64,000 nt of DNA from Pelagivirga sediminicola (GTDB lineage: Bacteria; Pseudomonadota; Alphaproteobacteria; Rhodobacterales; Rhodobacteraceae), in the NCBI RefSeq assembly GCF_003072125.1, contig NZ_QCYH01000001.1, forward strand, positions 248,001 to 312,000, given 5' to 3'. The number at the start of each line of letters is the position of its first letter. The stretch's first letter is position 1. The notes beneath the pieces were generated by a model, which was given only the letters and a program-made list of their open reading frames with translations, was not told the DNA's origin and searched no databases. Of the stretch, positions 18,291-25,744 are shown piece after piece. A program made the translations under genes and the position numbers.

Positions 18291-19394
18291 ATGGACGACG
18301 CCAACCACCAACCGATCATCGAAATCCGCGACGTCGTCAAAAGCTTTGGCAGCGTCAAGGCGCTGAAAGGGATCAATGCGGACATCCGCGAGGGCGAGTT
18401 TTTCTCGCTGCTGGGGCCGTCGGGCTGCGGCAAGACAACCTTGCTGCGCCTGATCGCCGGGTTCGAGCAGACGACCAGCGGCACGATCGCGATCGCCGGG
18501 CAGTCGATGAAGGACATTCCCGCCAACAAGCGCCCCACCAACATGGTGTTTCAAAGCTATGCGATCTTTCCGCATCTGAACGTCGCCGAGAATGTCGGCT
18601 ATGGCCTCGTGCGCAAGAAGATCAGCAAGGCCGACATGACCGCCGAGGTGGAAAAGGCGCTGTCGATGGTGGATCTGGCCGGTTACGGCCAGCGCGCCGC
18701 GCACGAGCTTTCGGGCGGGCAGCGGCAGCGCGTGGCGCTGGCCCGCGCGCTGGTGATGCGCCCCAAGGTCATCCTGCTGGACGAGCCGTTGTCGGCGCTG
18801 GACAAGAAGCTGCGCGACCAGATGCAGCAGGAGCTGCGTAGCCTGCAAAAATCGCTGGGCATCACCTTCATCCTCGTCACCCACGATCAGGAAGAGGCGC
18901 TGATCATGTCCGACCGTATCGCGGTCATCTTCGACGGGCAGATCGCGCAGCTGGCCAGCCCCGAAGAGCTGTACCGCCGTCCCGTCTCGCGCAAGATCGC
19001 GTCTTTTATCGGCGTCATGAACTTTCTGGAGGCCGAGGCGACGGGCGCGACGGACACGCATTTCACCATCCGGGTCCCCGCCCTTGGCGAGGTCGAGATC
19101 GCGCGGCGCGACGCCCCTGCCGGTCTGCAGGCGGGCCAGATCAACGTGGTCGGCGTGCGCCCCGAGATGTTCACCATCGTCTCGGACGGGACCGGCAGTT
19201 TCGCGCGCACCGCCACCGGCACGGTCATCTCGACCGATTATTACGGCGACATGACCTATTATTCGGTCGCCCTGCCCGGTGCGGCCGATCCTGTCACGAT
19301 CTCGATGCGCAACACGGCCGGACGCTCAATCGCGCGCGACGGCAGCGAGGTGACGGTGGGCTGGGGCGCGGACTCCATCGTGCTGCTGGAGTAA
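18291..19394 (+). CDS. ABC transporter ATPase, PotA-like
   Basis: Energises import. 367 residues with Walker A GPSGCGKTT (about 43), Q-loop FQSYAIFPHL, signature LSGGQRQRVALARAL, Walker B VILLDEP and the switch His in VTHDQEEAL. The C-terminal TOBE domain (VGVRPEMFTI...) is typical of the PotA/CUT1 ATPases. It closes the operon; an inverted repeat starts at its stop codon. Substrate class (polyamine or other cationic nitrogen compound) is inferred from family only. Confidence 0.93.
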   Translation: MDDANHQPIIEIRDVVKSFGSVKALKGINADIREGEFFSLLGPSGCGKTTLLRLIAGFEQTTSGTIAIAGQSMKDIPANKRPTNMVFQSYAIFPHLNVAENVGYGLVRKKISKADMTAEVEKALSMVDLAGYGQRAAHELSGGQRQRVALARALVMRPKVILLDEPLSALDKKLRDQMQQELRSLQKSLGITFILVTHDQEEALIMSDRIAVIFDGQIAQLASPEELYRRPVSRKIASFIGVMNFLEAEATGATDTHFTIRVPALGEVEIARRDAPAGLQAGQINVVGVRPEMFTIVSDGTGSFARTATGTVISTDYYGDMTYYSVALPGAADPVTISMRNTAGRSIARDGSEVTVGWGADSIVLLE

Positions 19395-19468
19395 AGCGTT
19401 TCGCGACATATAAGCGTGGCGCCCGTTTCGCCTTTATCCGATGGCTCAGGTTGAAGGCGAAACGCTTT
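19393..19468 (+). repeat. 12-bp inverted repeat with alternative partner behind the ABC operon
   Basis: AAAGCGTTTCGC (19393-19404) and GCGAAACGCTTT (19457-19468) are a perfect inverted pair 52 bases apart. A third segment near 19426-19437, CGTTTCGCCTT, can pair instead with AAGGCGAAACG of the right arm. The right arm could thus fold with either partner, like a 3' structure or attenuator. The remaining gap to 19600 also has a direct repeat CCGATCCGGA but no gene. Confidence 0.45.
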
Positions 19469-19600
19469 CGGCCGCGCGGAACCGATCCCTGAGCGGCGCC
19501 CGTGAGGCCGATGTCACATGCAATGCGCATGAAACGGGTCGCGCCTGCGCGTGCCGCAAGGGTATCCCGATCCGGACACCACCGATCCGGAGATCCCGCG

Positions 19601-20545
19601 ATGAGCCGCACCGTAACGCCGACCATGGATTCGAAAGCCGGCCTGATGCTGCTGGCGCTGGCCGCTGTCTGGGGCGGGTCGTTCTTCTTTGCGGAAATCG
19701 CGCTGACCGAAGTGCCGCCGATGACGATCACGCTGCACCGGGTGGTCTGGGCGGTGCCGATCCTCGCGCTGATCGTGCGCGCCCGGCGCATTCCGGTGCC
19801 GACCGGCTTGCGCATCTGGGGCGCCTATCTGGTGATGGGCGCGCTGAACAACGCCATCCCGTTTACGCTGATTTTCTGGGGCCAGACCCAGATTTCCAGC
19901 GGGCTGGCGTCGATCCTGAACGGCACGACCGCGATGTTCGGCGCCGTCGTCGCGGGGCTGCTGCTGCGCGACGAGCCGCTGACGCCCCGCAAGATCGGTG
20001 GTGCCGCGCTGGGGCTGGCCGGGGTCGCGGTCATCATGGGGCCCGGCGCGCTGGCGCAGCTTGATCCGGCCAATCTTGCGCAGCTTGCCGTGCTCTGTGC
20101 GGCGCTGTCCTATGCCTTTGCCAGCGTCTGGGCCAAGACCCGGCTCGGCGGCCAGCCGCCGCTGATGAACGCCCTCGGCATGGTGACGGGCAGCGCGGTT
20201 CTGATGATACCGGCGGTGTGGGTCGTGGACGGCCCGCCGCAAATCGCCCTCTCGGCGCCGGTCTGGGGCGCGCTGATCGGCATTGCGGCCCTGTCGACGG
20301 CGCTGGCCTATGTGCTCTACTTCGCCATCCTCGCGCGGGCGGGCGCGGCCAACCTGATGCTGGTCACGCTGCTGATCCCGCCCTTCGCAATCACGCTGGG
20401 CGTGCTGATACTGGACGAGACGATGGGACCGGAGGCGTTTGCAGGATTTGCGATCATCGCGGCGGGATTCGCCGTCACGGACGGCCGACTGATTGCGGCC
20501 CTGCTGGCGGCGCGGCGCAGCCGGGTGCATGGCGCAAGGCGATGA
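19601..20545 (+). CDS. EamA/DMT family transporter
   Basis: Drug/metabolite-superfamily permease of 314 residues with ten predicted helices in two EamA repeats (LMLLALAAVWGGSFFFAEIALTEVPP at the start; ALIGIAALSTALAYVLYFAILARAG in the second half). I chose ATG 19601 (MSRTVTPTMDSK) because GGAGA lies 8 bases upstream; ATG 19625 is possible. It stands between the ABC operon and the convergent solute-binding protein gene but has no TGAGYGCTCA box of its own. Exporter of a metabolite is likely; substrate unknown. Confidence 0.9.
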   Translation: MSRTVTPTMDSKAGLMLLALAAVWGGSFFFAEIALTEVPPMTITLHRVVWAVPILALIVRARRIPVPTGLRIWGAYLVMGALNNAIPFTLIFWGQTQISSGLASILNGTTAMFGAVVAGLLLRDEPLTPRKIGGAALGLAGVAVIMGPGALAQLDPANLAQLAVLCAALSYAFASVWAKTRLGGQPPLMNALGMVTGSAVLMIPAVWVVDGPPQIALSAPVWGALIGIAALSTALAYVLYFAILARAGAANLMLVTLLIPPFAITLGVLILDETMGPEAFAGFAIIAAGFAVTDGRLIAALLAARRSRVHGARR

Positions 20546-20559
20546 CCCGGCGCCGGGCG

Positions 20560-20595
20560 GCAGGCGGGCGGGGCTGATCCGGCCCGTCCGCCTGC
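20560..20595. terminator. Hairpin between convergent EamA and solute-binding genes
   Basis: GCAGGCGG (20560-20567) pairs with CCGCCTGC (20588-20595) and the stem continues through GCGGG/CCCGT, loop TGATCC. It is a strong 13-pair hairpin without a T-run, likely a bidirectional 3' end for the two convergent genes. Confidence 0.5.
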
Positions 20596-20615
20596 AGACA
20601 TATCGAAAGCGCGGC

Positions 20616-21713
20616 TTAGAACCCCGCCTTGATCATCTCGAACTCGGCGATGATCTTCTCGCGCAGCTCGATCGGGATCGGCGATTGCCAGAGCGTGTTC
20701 TCGCGCAGTTCCTCGCTGGAGTTCAGGCCGACCGATTTCAGCAGATCCTCCGGCAGCTTTTCCATCGCAGCCATGTTGGCATGACCATAGCCCCACTCGC
20801 TCACGATGTATTCGGCCGATTCGGGCGCCAGCCAGGCATTGATGAAATCGTAGAACTTGTCGTCCGAGCCGGGACCATCGGCCAGCTTGGAATACCCGCA
20901 GACCCAGGACGACGAACCCTCGTCGGTGTCGCGCTTCATGGCGATGGGATGCCCCTCGGCGCTCATGGTCGAATATGTCTCGTTCCAGGCCCAGGCCAGA
21001 TAGACCTCACCGCTTTGCATGAGTTGTGCCAGCGACGAGCCGTCGGTCCAGTAGGCGCGCACGTTCTGATGCACCTTGCGCAGGAAATCGGATGCCTTCT
21101 TGAAATCCTCCTCGGTCGCGGTGGTCCAGTCCTTGACGCCGGTGGCAAGGAAGGCCAGCGCATAGGCGTCATCGACATTGTCGCCGATGGAAATACGGCC
21201 CTGATGGGCCGGGTCCGCGAAGGCTTGAAGCGATTGCACGTCCTCCTCGCTCAGCAATTCGGTGTTGTAGACGGTCGCGCTGTTGCCCCATTCCAGAGGC
21301 ACGAAATAGGGTTTGCCGTCCTTGTAGTAAGCCTCGATATCGCGAAAGGCGGGGTTCAGATCATCCCAAAGATCGATACGCGACGTGTCGATCGGCTCCA
21401 GCAGGCCGGCTTCCATCCACTTGGTCACAGATTGCGAGCAGGGATGCGACACATCGGCCTGAAATCCGGCGCGCAGCTTCTGAAACGCCTCTTCCTCGTC
21501 GCCGAAGAACGCGAAGGTCGGCACATCGCCGTGCTCTTCGACATAGGCCGCAAAAAATCCGGGATCCTCGTAGCCGGCCCAGTCGAACACCGTCAATTCG
21601 CTGTCCGCGGCAAAGGCGGCGCTGCTGGCCATGAGCGCCGCCACAGGCAAAACCGCCGCCCGCCGAAGGGCGCCCGCCGCGCCGGTCCCACTGGATTTTC
21701 TGAAAACAAACAT
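20616..21713 (-). CDS. ABC transporter solute-binding protein, PotD/PotF-like
   Basis: Periplasmic binding protein of the importer at 16592-19394. 365 residues with a Sec signal peptide (FRKSSG basic region, AAVLPVAALMASSAAFA core, cleavage before ADSELTVFDW). The mature part follows the spermidine/putrescine-binding family: LTVFDWAGYEDPGFFAAY, SDVSHPCS-type hinge, YFVPLEWGNSATVYN. The start ATG 21711-21713 follows GGGAGAG; upstream in-frame ATG lacks one. Its own operator TGAGCGCTCA is at 21809-21818, so this unlinked gene can be co-regulated with the permeases. Confidence 0.92.
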   Translation of the reverse strand: MFVFRKSSGTGAAGALRRAAVLPVAALMASSAAFAADSELTVFDWAGYEDPGFFAAYVEEHGDVPTFAFFGDEEEAFQKLRAGFQADVSHPCSQSVTKWMEAGLLEPIDTSRIDLWDDLNPAFRDIEAYYKDGKPYFVPLEWGNSATVYNTELLSEEDVQSLQAFADPAHQGRISIGDNVDDAYALAFLATGVKDWTTATEEDFKKASDFLRKVHQNVRAYWTDGSSLAQLMQSGEVYLAWAWNETYSTMSAEGHPIAMKRDTDEGSSSWVCGYSKLADGPGSDDKFYDFINAWLAPESAEYIVSEWGYGHANMAAMEKLPEDLLKSVGLNSSEELRENTLWQSPIPIELREKIIAEFEMIKAGF

Positions 21714-21808
21714 ATGTCTCTCCCGATTGTGATGGCCGCCTGTGGCAATTCTGCCCGCAACCTTGGGTGAAACGCTAACAGGAAAGCGACACGGCACAAA
21801 GTTTTATC

Positions 21809-21818
21809 TGAGCGCTCA
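21809..21818. promoter_or_regulatory. Operator TGAGCGCTCA before the solute-binding protein
   Basis: A perfect 10-bp palindrome about 95 bases upstream of the start codon. It shares TGAGCGCTCAATCA, and AAAGTTTT a few bases to its left, with the site at 23777. It is the second member of the local box set (15250, 21809, 23777). Confidence 0.65.
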
Positions 21819-21894
21819 ATCATATTTTGCGCCCTCCCTTTCACCCGCGCGCTGCACCCTTGCGCCACCTGCCCCCATGTTCTAGCTCTGATCG

Positions 21895-21951
21895 CCAGCA
21901 GGCAACGTCCTGGTCCCGGCCCGCCGGGGGTTCAAGTCCGGGACGGCCCGG
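21895..21951 (+). promoter_or_regulatory. Possible guanidine-II (mini-ykkC) like leader of sugE
   Basis: Just upstream of sugE, CCGGG-ACGG-CCCGG (21938-21951) is a 5-bp stem closed by an ACGG tetraloop. The guanidine-II riboswitch is built of two hairpins with ACGR loops and sits before sugE-type genes. A first hairpin 25 bases earlier, CAGG-CAACGT-CCTG (21899-21912), has an ACG in the loop but not a clean ACGR tetraloop. So one half fits well and the other poorly. Confidence 0.35.
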
Positions 21952-21974
21952 CGAACAGCATGAAAGGACTGCGC

Positions 21975-22295
21975 ATGGCATGGCTGTTTCTGTTCGTCGC
22001 CGGGTTTCTCGAAGTCATCTGGGCGCTTTTGATGAAGCAATCGGTGGGCTTCACGCGGCTCTGGCCCAGCATCGGCACGATTTTCTTCGTGCTGGCCAGT
22101 TTCGGCCTTCTGTCGCTGGCGATGCGTGCGCTGCCGCTGGGCACCGCCTATACGATCTGGACCGGCATCGGCGCTGTCGGGGCCTTTGCCGTCGGTGTCG
22201 TGTTCCTGGGCGAGCAGGTCAACCCGATGCGCGGGATTGCGGCGGCGCTGATCGTGTGCGGCATCGTTCTGATGACCCTGTCCAGCGACGCATGA
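21975..22295 (+). CDS. sugE: Small multidrug resistance transporter, SugE/Gdx type
   Basis: Four-helix inner-membrane exporter of 106 residues. The essential Glu is in AGFLEVIWALLMK (about residue 13), and PLGTAYTIWTGIGAVGAF and LGEQVNPMR are the marks of the Gdx subgroup, which exports guanidinium. I chose ATG 21975 with AGGA 7 bases upstream; ATG 21960 would begin inside that leader. A possible guanidine-II like hairpin lies directly upstream. It sits between the solute-binding protein and the aminotransferase. Confidence 0.88.
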   Translation: MAWLFLFVAGFLEVIWALLMKQSVGFTRLWPSIGTIFFVLASFGLLSLAMRALPLGTAYTIWTGIGAVGAFAVGVVFLGEQVNPMRGIAAALIVCGIVLMTLSSDA

Positions 22296-22338
22296 AAACG
22301 TCAGGGGCCGGGCACGCCCGCAGGCGCGCCCCTGCCCC

Positions 22339-23715
22339 TCAGGCGGAAAGCTGGGCCTGAACCTGCTCCAGCGCGCGTTCGAGGATATCGAACATCTCGT
22401 CGATTTCGGCCCGCGTGATGATCAGCGGCGGCGAGAAGACAGCCATGTTGATCAACGGCCGCACCAGCAGGCCCATCTCTTCGCATGCCTCGTCCAGCAT
22501 CGCACCCAGACGCCGCTCGCCGGCGAGCGTCCTTGCGCTGCCCTCGATACATCCCAAAAGGCCCATGCCGCGCACGTCGCCGACGATGTCGAACTTGCGC
22601 AGCGCCTGCAGACGCGCCTGGAAATGCGGCGCCACTTCGCGCACATGCTCCAGAAGGCCCTCATTCTCGATGATCTCGATGTTTTTCAGCGCCGCGATGC
22701 AGCATACGGGGTGCGCCGAATAGGTATAGCCGTTGGCAAAAAGCACGCTGTCATCGGGGTCCGTCATCCGCTCCATCACCGCGTCCGAGATGATGCAGGC
22801 ACCCAGCGGCAGATAGCCCGAGGTCAGACCCTTAGCGCAGGTGATGATATCGGGCGTGATGCCGAACACCTCCTGCGAAGCAAACCAATGGCCCAGGCGG
22901 CCGAATCCCGTGACCACCTCGTCCGAGATATAAAGGATGTCATGCGCGCGGCAGATCTCATGGGTGCGCTTGTGATACCCCTCGGGCGGGACGATCACAC
23001 CGCCCGAGCACAGGATCGGCTCGGCGATGAAGGCACCGATATTCTCGGCGCCGACCTCGGCGATCATGTTCTCCAGATCGGCGACCTTCTCGTCGCACCA
23101 GTCCTGCACGCTCTGCCCGTCGCGGCGGCGATAGGGGTTCACGTCCGGCAGGAACCGCACGAGGCGGCTTTCCACGTCAAAGCGGGACTTGTCGCGCTCC
23201 TTGCCGGTCACGGACGAGGCCAGATAGGTCGAGCCGTGATAGCCCTTCTCGCGTGCGATCACGATCTTCTTGTCCGGACGGCCCAGCCGGTTGTTCATGA
23301 AATGCACGGTGCGGATGGCCGTATCCACGGCGGTCGAGCCGCCGGTGGTGAAAAAGACGTTGTTCAGATCGCCCGGCGCCATGTCCGCGATCTTCTTGGC
23401 CAGAATTGCCGAAGGCTCGGTCACCGTAGTCCAGGGCGAGGTATAGGGCAGCGTCATCACCTGCGCCGCGATGGCATCGGCCATCTCCTGCCGGCCATAG
23501 CCGATCTGGACGCACCACATCCCCCCCGGCCCGTCGATGAACCGCTTGCCGGATGCATCCCACAGATAGATGCCCTTGGCGCTGTCCACCATCATGTGGT
23601 CGTAGCCGCGCCAGTCATCCATCGCGGCCCAAGGGTGCAGTTGATGCGTGCGGTCCCAATCATGCAGGTCCGCGGTGTCCGGCTGGTTCGTTTGGGTATC
23701 CAATGCGCTGTCCAT
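22339..23715 (-). CDS. Class III (omega) aminotransferase, pyridoxal phosphate dependent
   Basis: 458 residues. The PLP pocket shows FFTTGGSTAVDTAIR, YHGSTYL, DEVVTGFGRLG and the Schiff-base Lys in ITCAKGLTSGYLP. Overall pattern follows the putrescine/beta-alanine/taurine-pyruvate aminotransferase group. Start ATG 23713-23715 follows AGGAG by 7 bases. Operator TGAGCGCTCA lies 61 bases upstream, shared with the divergent TetR gene. With the PotABCD-like importer this suggests transamination of an imported amine, e.g. a polyamine. The exact substrate is not readable. Confidence 0.9.
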   Translation of the reverse strand: MDSALDTQTNQPDTADLHDWDRTHQLHPWAAMDDWRGYDHMMVDSAKGIYLWDASGKRFIDGPGGMWCVQIGYGRQEMADAIAAQVMTLPYTSPWTTVTEPSAILAKKIADMAPGDLNNVFFTTGGSTAVDTAIRTVHFMNNRLGRPDKKIVIAREKGYHGSTYLASSVTGKERDKSRFDVESRLVRFLPDVNPYRRRDGQSVQDWCDEKVADLENMIAEVGAENIGAFIAEPILCSGGVIVPPEGYHKRTHEICRAHDILYISDEVVTGFGRLGHWFASQEVFGITPDIITCAKGLTSGYLPLGACIISDAVMERMTDPDDSVLFANGYTYSAHPVCCIAALKNIEIIENEGLLEHVREVAPHFQARLQALRKFDIVGDVRGMGLLGCIEGSARTLAGERRLGAMLDEACEEMGLLVRPLINMAVFSPPLIITRAEIDEMFDILERALEQVQAQLSA

Positions 23716-23776
23716 GTCGGCTCCTGTTGATGCTTGCAGGTAAACTATCACGAGATTGGGGCAGGTAAAGTTTTTT

Positions 23777-23786
23777 TGAGCGCTCA
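23777..23786. promoter_or_regulatory. Operator TGAGCGCTCA between aminotransferase and TetR genes
   Basis: Palindrome TTGAGCGCTCAA (23776-23787) in the 133-base divergent promoter region. Flanks AAAGTTTT and ATCA match those of the 21809 site. Being next to a tetR gene, it is the natural autoregulatory site of that repressor. Confidence 0.7.
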
Positions 23787-23848
23787 ATCAAATTTATTTT
23801 CCGATGCTGACATGCGGCGGCGGATATGGAACAAAGGCTGAAAAGCGA

Positions 23849-24559
23849 ATGAATGACATGACCACACCCGAGACGACCCCCGGCGCGGTGCCGCGACAGC
23901 GCAAGGAACGCAAGGAAAACGCCGACAAGCGGCGCCAGCAGTTGCTGGATGCCACATGGCGTTCGATCGCCCAGAACGGTCTGGGCCGGACCACGCTGGC
24001 CACCGTCGCGGCCGAGGCGGGGCTGTCGCAGGGTGTCGCGGTGTTCTATTTCAAATCCAAGGCCGGTCTGCTGATCGAGGCGCTGCGCGATCATTACGCG
24101 CGCTATCAGGAGAACTGGGAACGCGCGCTGAAGGCTGCGGGCGACGATCCGGCCGAGCAGCTGATCGCGCTTATCCGGGCCGATTTCGACGAGGATATCT
24201 GCAATCCCGAAGCGCTCTCCATCTGGTATGCTTTCTGGGGCGAGATGAAGTTCACCTCGCAATACGCGGAGATATCATCACAATTCGACGCCGCCCGCGA
24301 ACAGGCCATGCGCGCCGTCTGCGGCAAGCTGATGGGCGATGCGCCGGGCGCCGAGATTGCCCGCACGGCGCAATGGATCGACACGTTCTCTGACGGGTTC
24401 TGGCAGCGCCTGCATGTCTTTCCGGGCAACTACGATGCGCAAAGCGCCCTGCGCGAGACGCTGCTGATGGCCGGGCGCCTGGTTCCGCAGGTCGCGGGCA
24501 GGATCGAGCAAAATCTGGCGGCGGATGCCGGCCGGGCGCGGCGCCTCAGGGAGCGCTGA
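23849..24559 (+). CDS. TetR/BetI-like transcriptional repressor
   Basis: 236-residue regulator. The N-terminal DNA-binding domain reads RRQQLLDATWRSIAQNGLGRTTLATVAAEAGLSQGVAVFYFKSKAGLL, and the C-terminal part (ALSIWYAFWGEMKFTSQYAEIS...) resembles the BetI ligand domain, which senses choline or related compounds. ATG 23849 is taken (23858 also possible). Divergent from the aminotransferase across the TGAGCGCTCA site; its 3' end overlaps the convergent Rieske gene by 14 bases. Likely repressor of the 15307, 20616 and 22339 units (inference from shared boxes). Confidence 0.9.
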   Translation: MNDMTTPETTPGAVPRQRKERKENADKRRQQLLDATWRSIAQNGLGRTTLATVAAEAGLSQGVAVFYFKSKAGLLIEALRDHYARYQENWERALKAAGDDPAEQLIALIRADFDEDICNPEALSIWYAFWGEMKFTSQYAEISSQFDAAREQAMRAVCGKLMGDAPGAEIARTAQWIDTFSDGFWQRLHVFPGNYDAQSALRETLLMAGRLVPQVAGRIEQNLAADAGRARRLRER

Positions 24560-25733
24560 CCGACAGGTAATCGTCGTAGAAGGCCGAAATCCCCCACTCC
24601 ATGTCCGACAACGGGCCGGGGACGAAATGGTGCGAATTCACGCCCTCCTGATTGTGCCGGATGATGCGTTCGTCATCCAGAGATGTGACGTGCCAAAGCC
24701 ATGTCAGATCAGCCAGATCGTAATCCTCGCCCGCCACCGCGTCATCGCGCACGAACCAGACCACTTCGATCCGCGTGGTTTGCAGCGCGGTGGGGATGAA
24801 GCGATAGCCGACCATGTGATCGGCATAAATCAGGAAATTGTTCAGAATACCGATCTGCAGATCGGTCGCGCCGCCGTCAAAAGCGGCCAGTCTGCCCAAA
24901 AGCGGTGCCAGCGGCGCGCCTGTCTTGCTGCCTGAACTATAGCCCTCAAACAGCGGATAACGCTTGCAAAACATCGTGGCCGCACCCGCGTCATTGCGCA
25001 GCACCTCGCCCTCCGGCAGGCCGGCCGCGCGCGAGCGTGCCTGTAGCGCCTGAACCAGACCGGCGGTCATGTGGGCCGGATCCTTGATGCTGTGCGAGCG
25101 CGCGAATTCCAGATGCGCGGGGCCGCAGTGATAGCATTCCATGTAATTCTCGACCGCCAGTTTCCAGTTGGCGGGCACGTCATATGTTGCGCTGTGGGCG
25201 ATTTTCGTCGCCCCAAGGTCAAACGGCGCGATCAGGGGCCGGATCTGCGCCAGCCCGCTGTCGATATCCGGCGGCGTCTTGGCGGTGCAGACGAATATCA
25301 GCCCCTCGACACTGCGCAGATGCGCGGCCAGCAGCCCGTGCTCGGCCGGATCAAAGCCCTCCGGCATTTCGCGGGCGCGCCGCAGGTGGCCCGTCAGTTC
25401 GTAGGTCCAGGCGTGATACGGACAGGAAAAGACGCGGGCGTTGCCCGATTTCTCCAGACAGACGCGCGATCCGCGATGACGGCAGACGTTCTGGAACGCG
25501 CCCAGACCGCCGTCGCGGTCCCGCGCGATGATCAGCGATTCGGGGCCGTAGTCGAAGGTGAAATAATCCCCCGGCTCCGGGACCTGGCTTTCGTGCCCGA
25601 CCCAGATCCAGCTGCGGTTCCAATAGTCGCGAATGTCATGCTCGTATATCGCGGGCTCGGTATAGAACGGGCGCGGCAGGGCATGACCCGGTCGCCTTGA
25701 CGCCTTCAGCGCGGCGATGTCGATGGCTGTCAT
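24546..25733 (-). CDS. Rieske-type oxygenase, GbcA/stachydrine demethylase-like
   Basis: 395 residues. Rieske ligands CRH (VCRHRGSR) and CPYH (CPYHAW). Catalytic iron site in VENYMECYHCGPAHLEF: two His five apart, with Glu at the bridging position, as in the CntA/GbcA-like enzymes that oxidatively remove methyl groups from quaternary amines. The start ATG 25733 follows GGAGG by 6 bases. It lies 11 bases behind the TMADH-like gene on the same strand, so the two form an operon: a quaternary N-methyl compound would be demethylated here, then by the flavoprotein. A reductase partner is not adjacent. Confidence 0.88.
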   Translation of the reverse strand: MTAIDIAALKASRRPGHALPRPFYTEPAIYEHDIRDYWNRSWIWVGHESQVPEPGDYFTFDYGPESLIIARDRDGGLGAFQNVCRHRGSRVCLEKSGNARVFSCPYHAWTYELTGHLRRAREMPEGFDPAEHGLLAAHLRSVEGLIFVCTAKTPPDIDSGLAQIRPLIAPFDLGATKIAHSATYDVPANWKLAVENYMECYHCGPAHLEFARSHSIKDPAHMTAGLVQALQARSRAAGLPEGEVLRNDAGAATMFCKRYPLFEGYSSGSKTGAPLAPLLGRLAAFDGGATDLQIGILNNFLIYADHMVGYRFIPTALQTTRIEVVWFVRDDAVAGEDYDLADLTWLWHVTSLDDERIIRHNQEGVNSHHFVPGPLSDMEWGISAFYDDYLSVSAP

Positions 25734-25744
25734 GTCATGCCTCC

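Noticed and set aside
21920..21950. GGTTCAAGTCC resembles a tRNA T-arm
   Set aside because: Only two base pairs fit the T stem and no anticodon or acceptor stem is found.
21840..21950. Guanidine-I (ykkC) riboswitch
   Set aside because: TCTAG and CTGGTCC recall it, but the conserved GAGAG and AAAAGCCCGGGAGA parts are missing.
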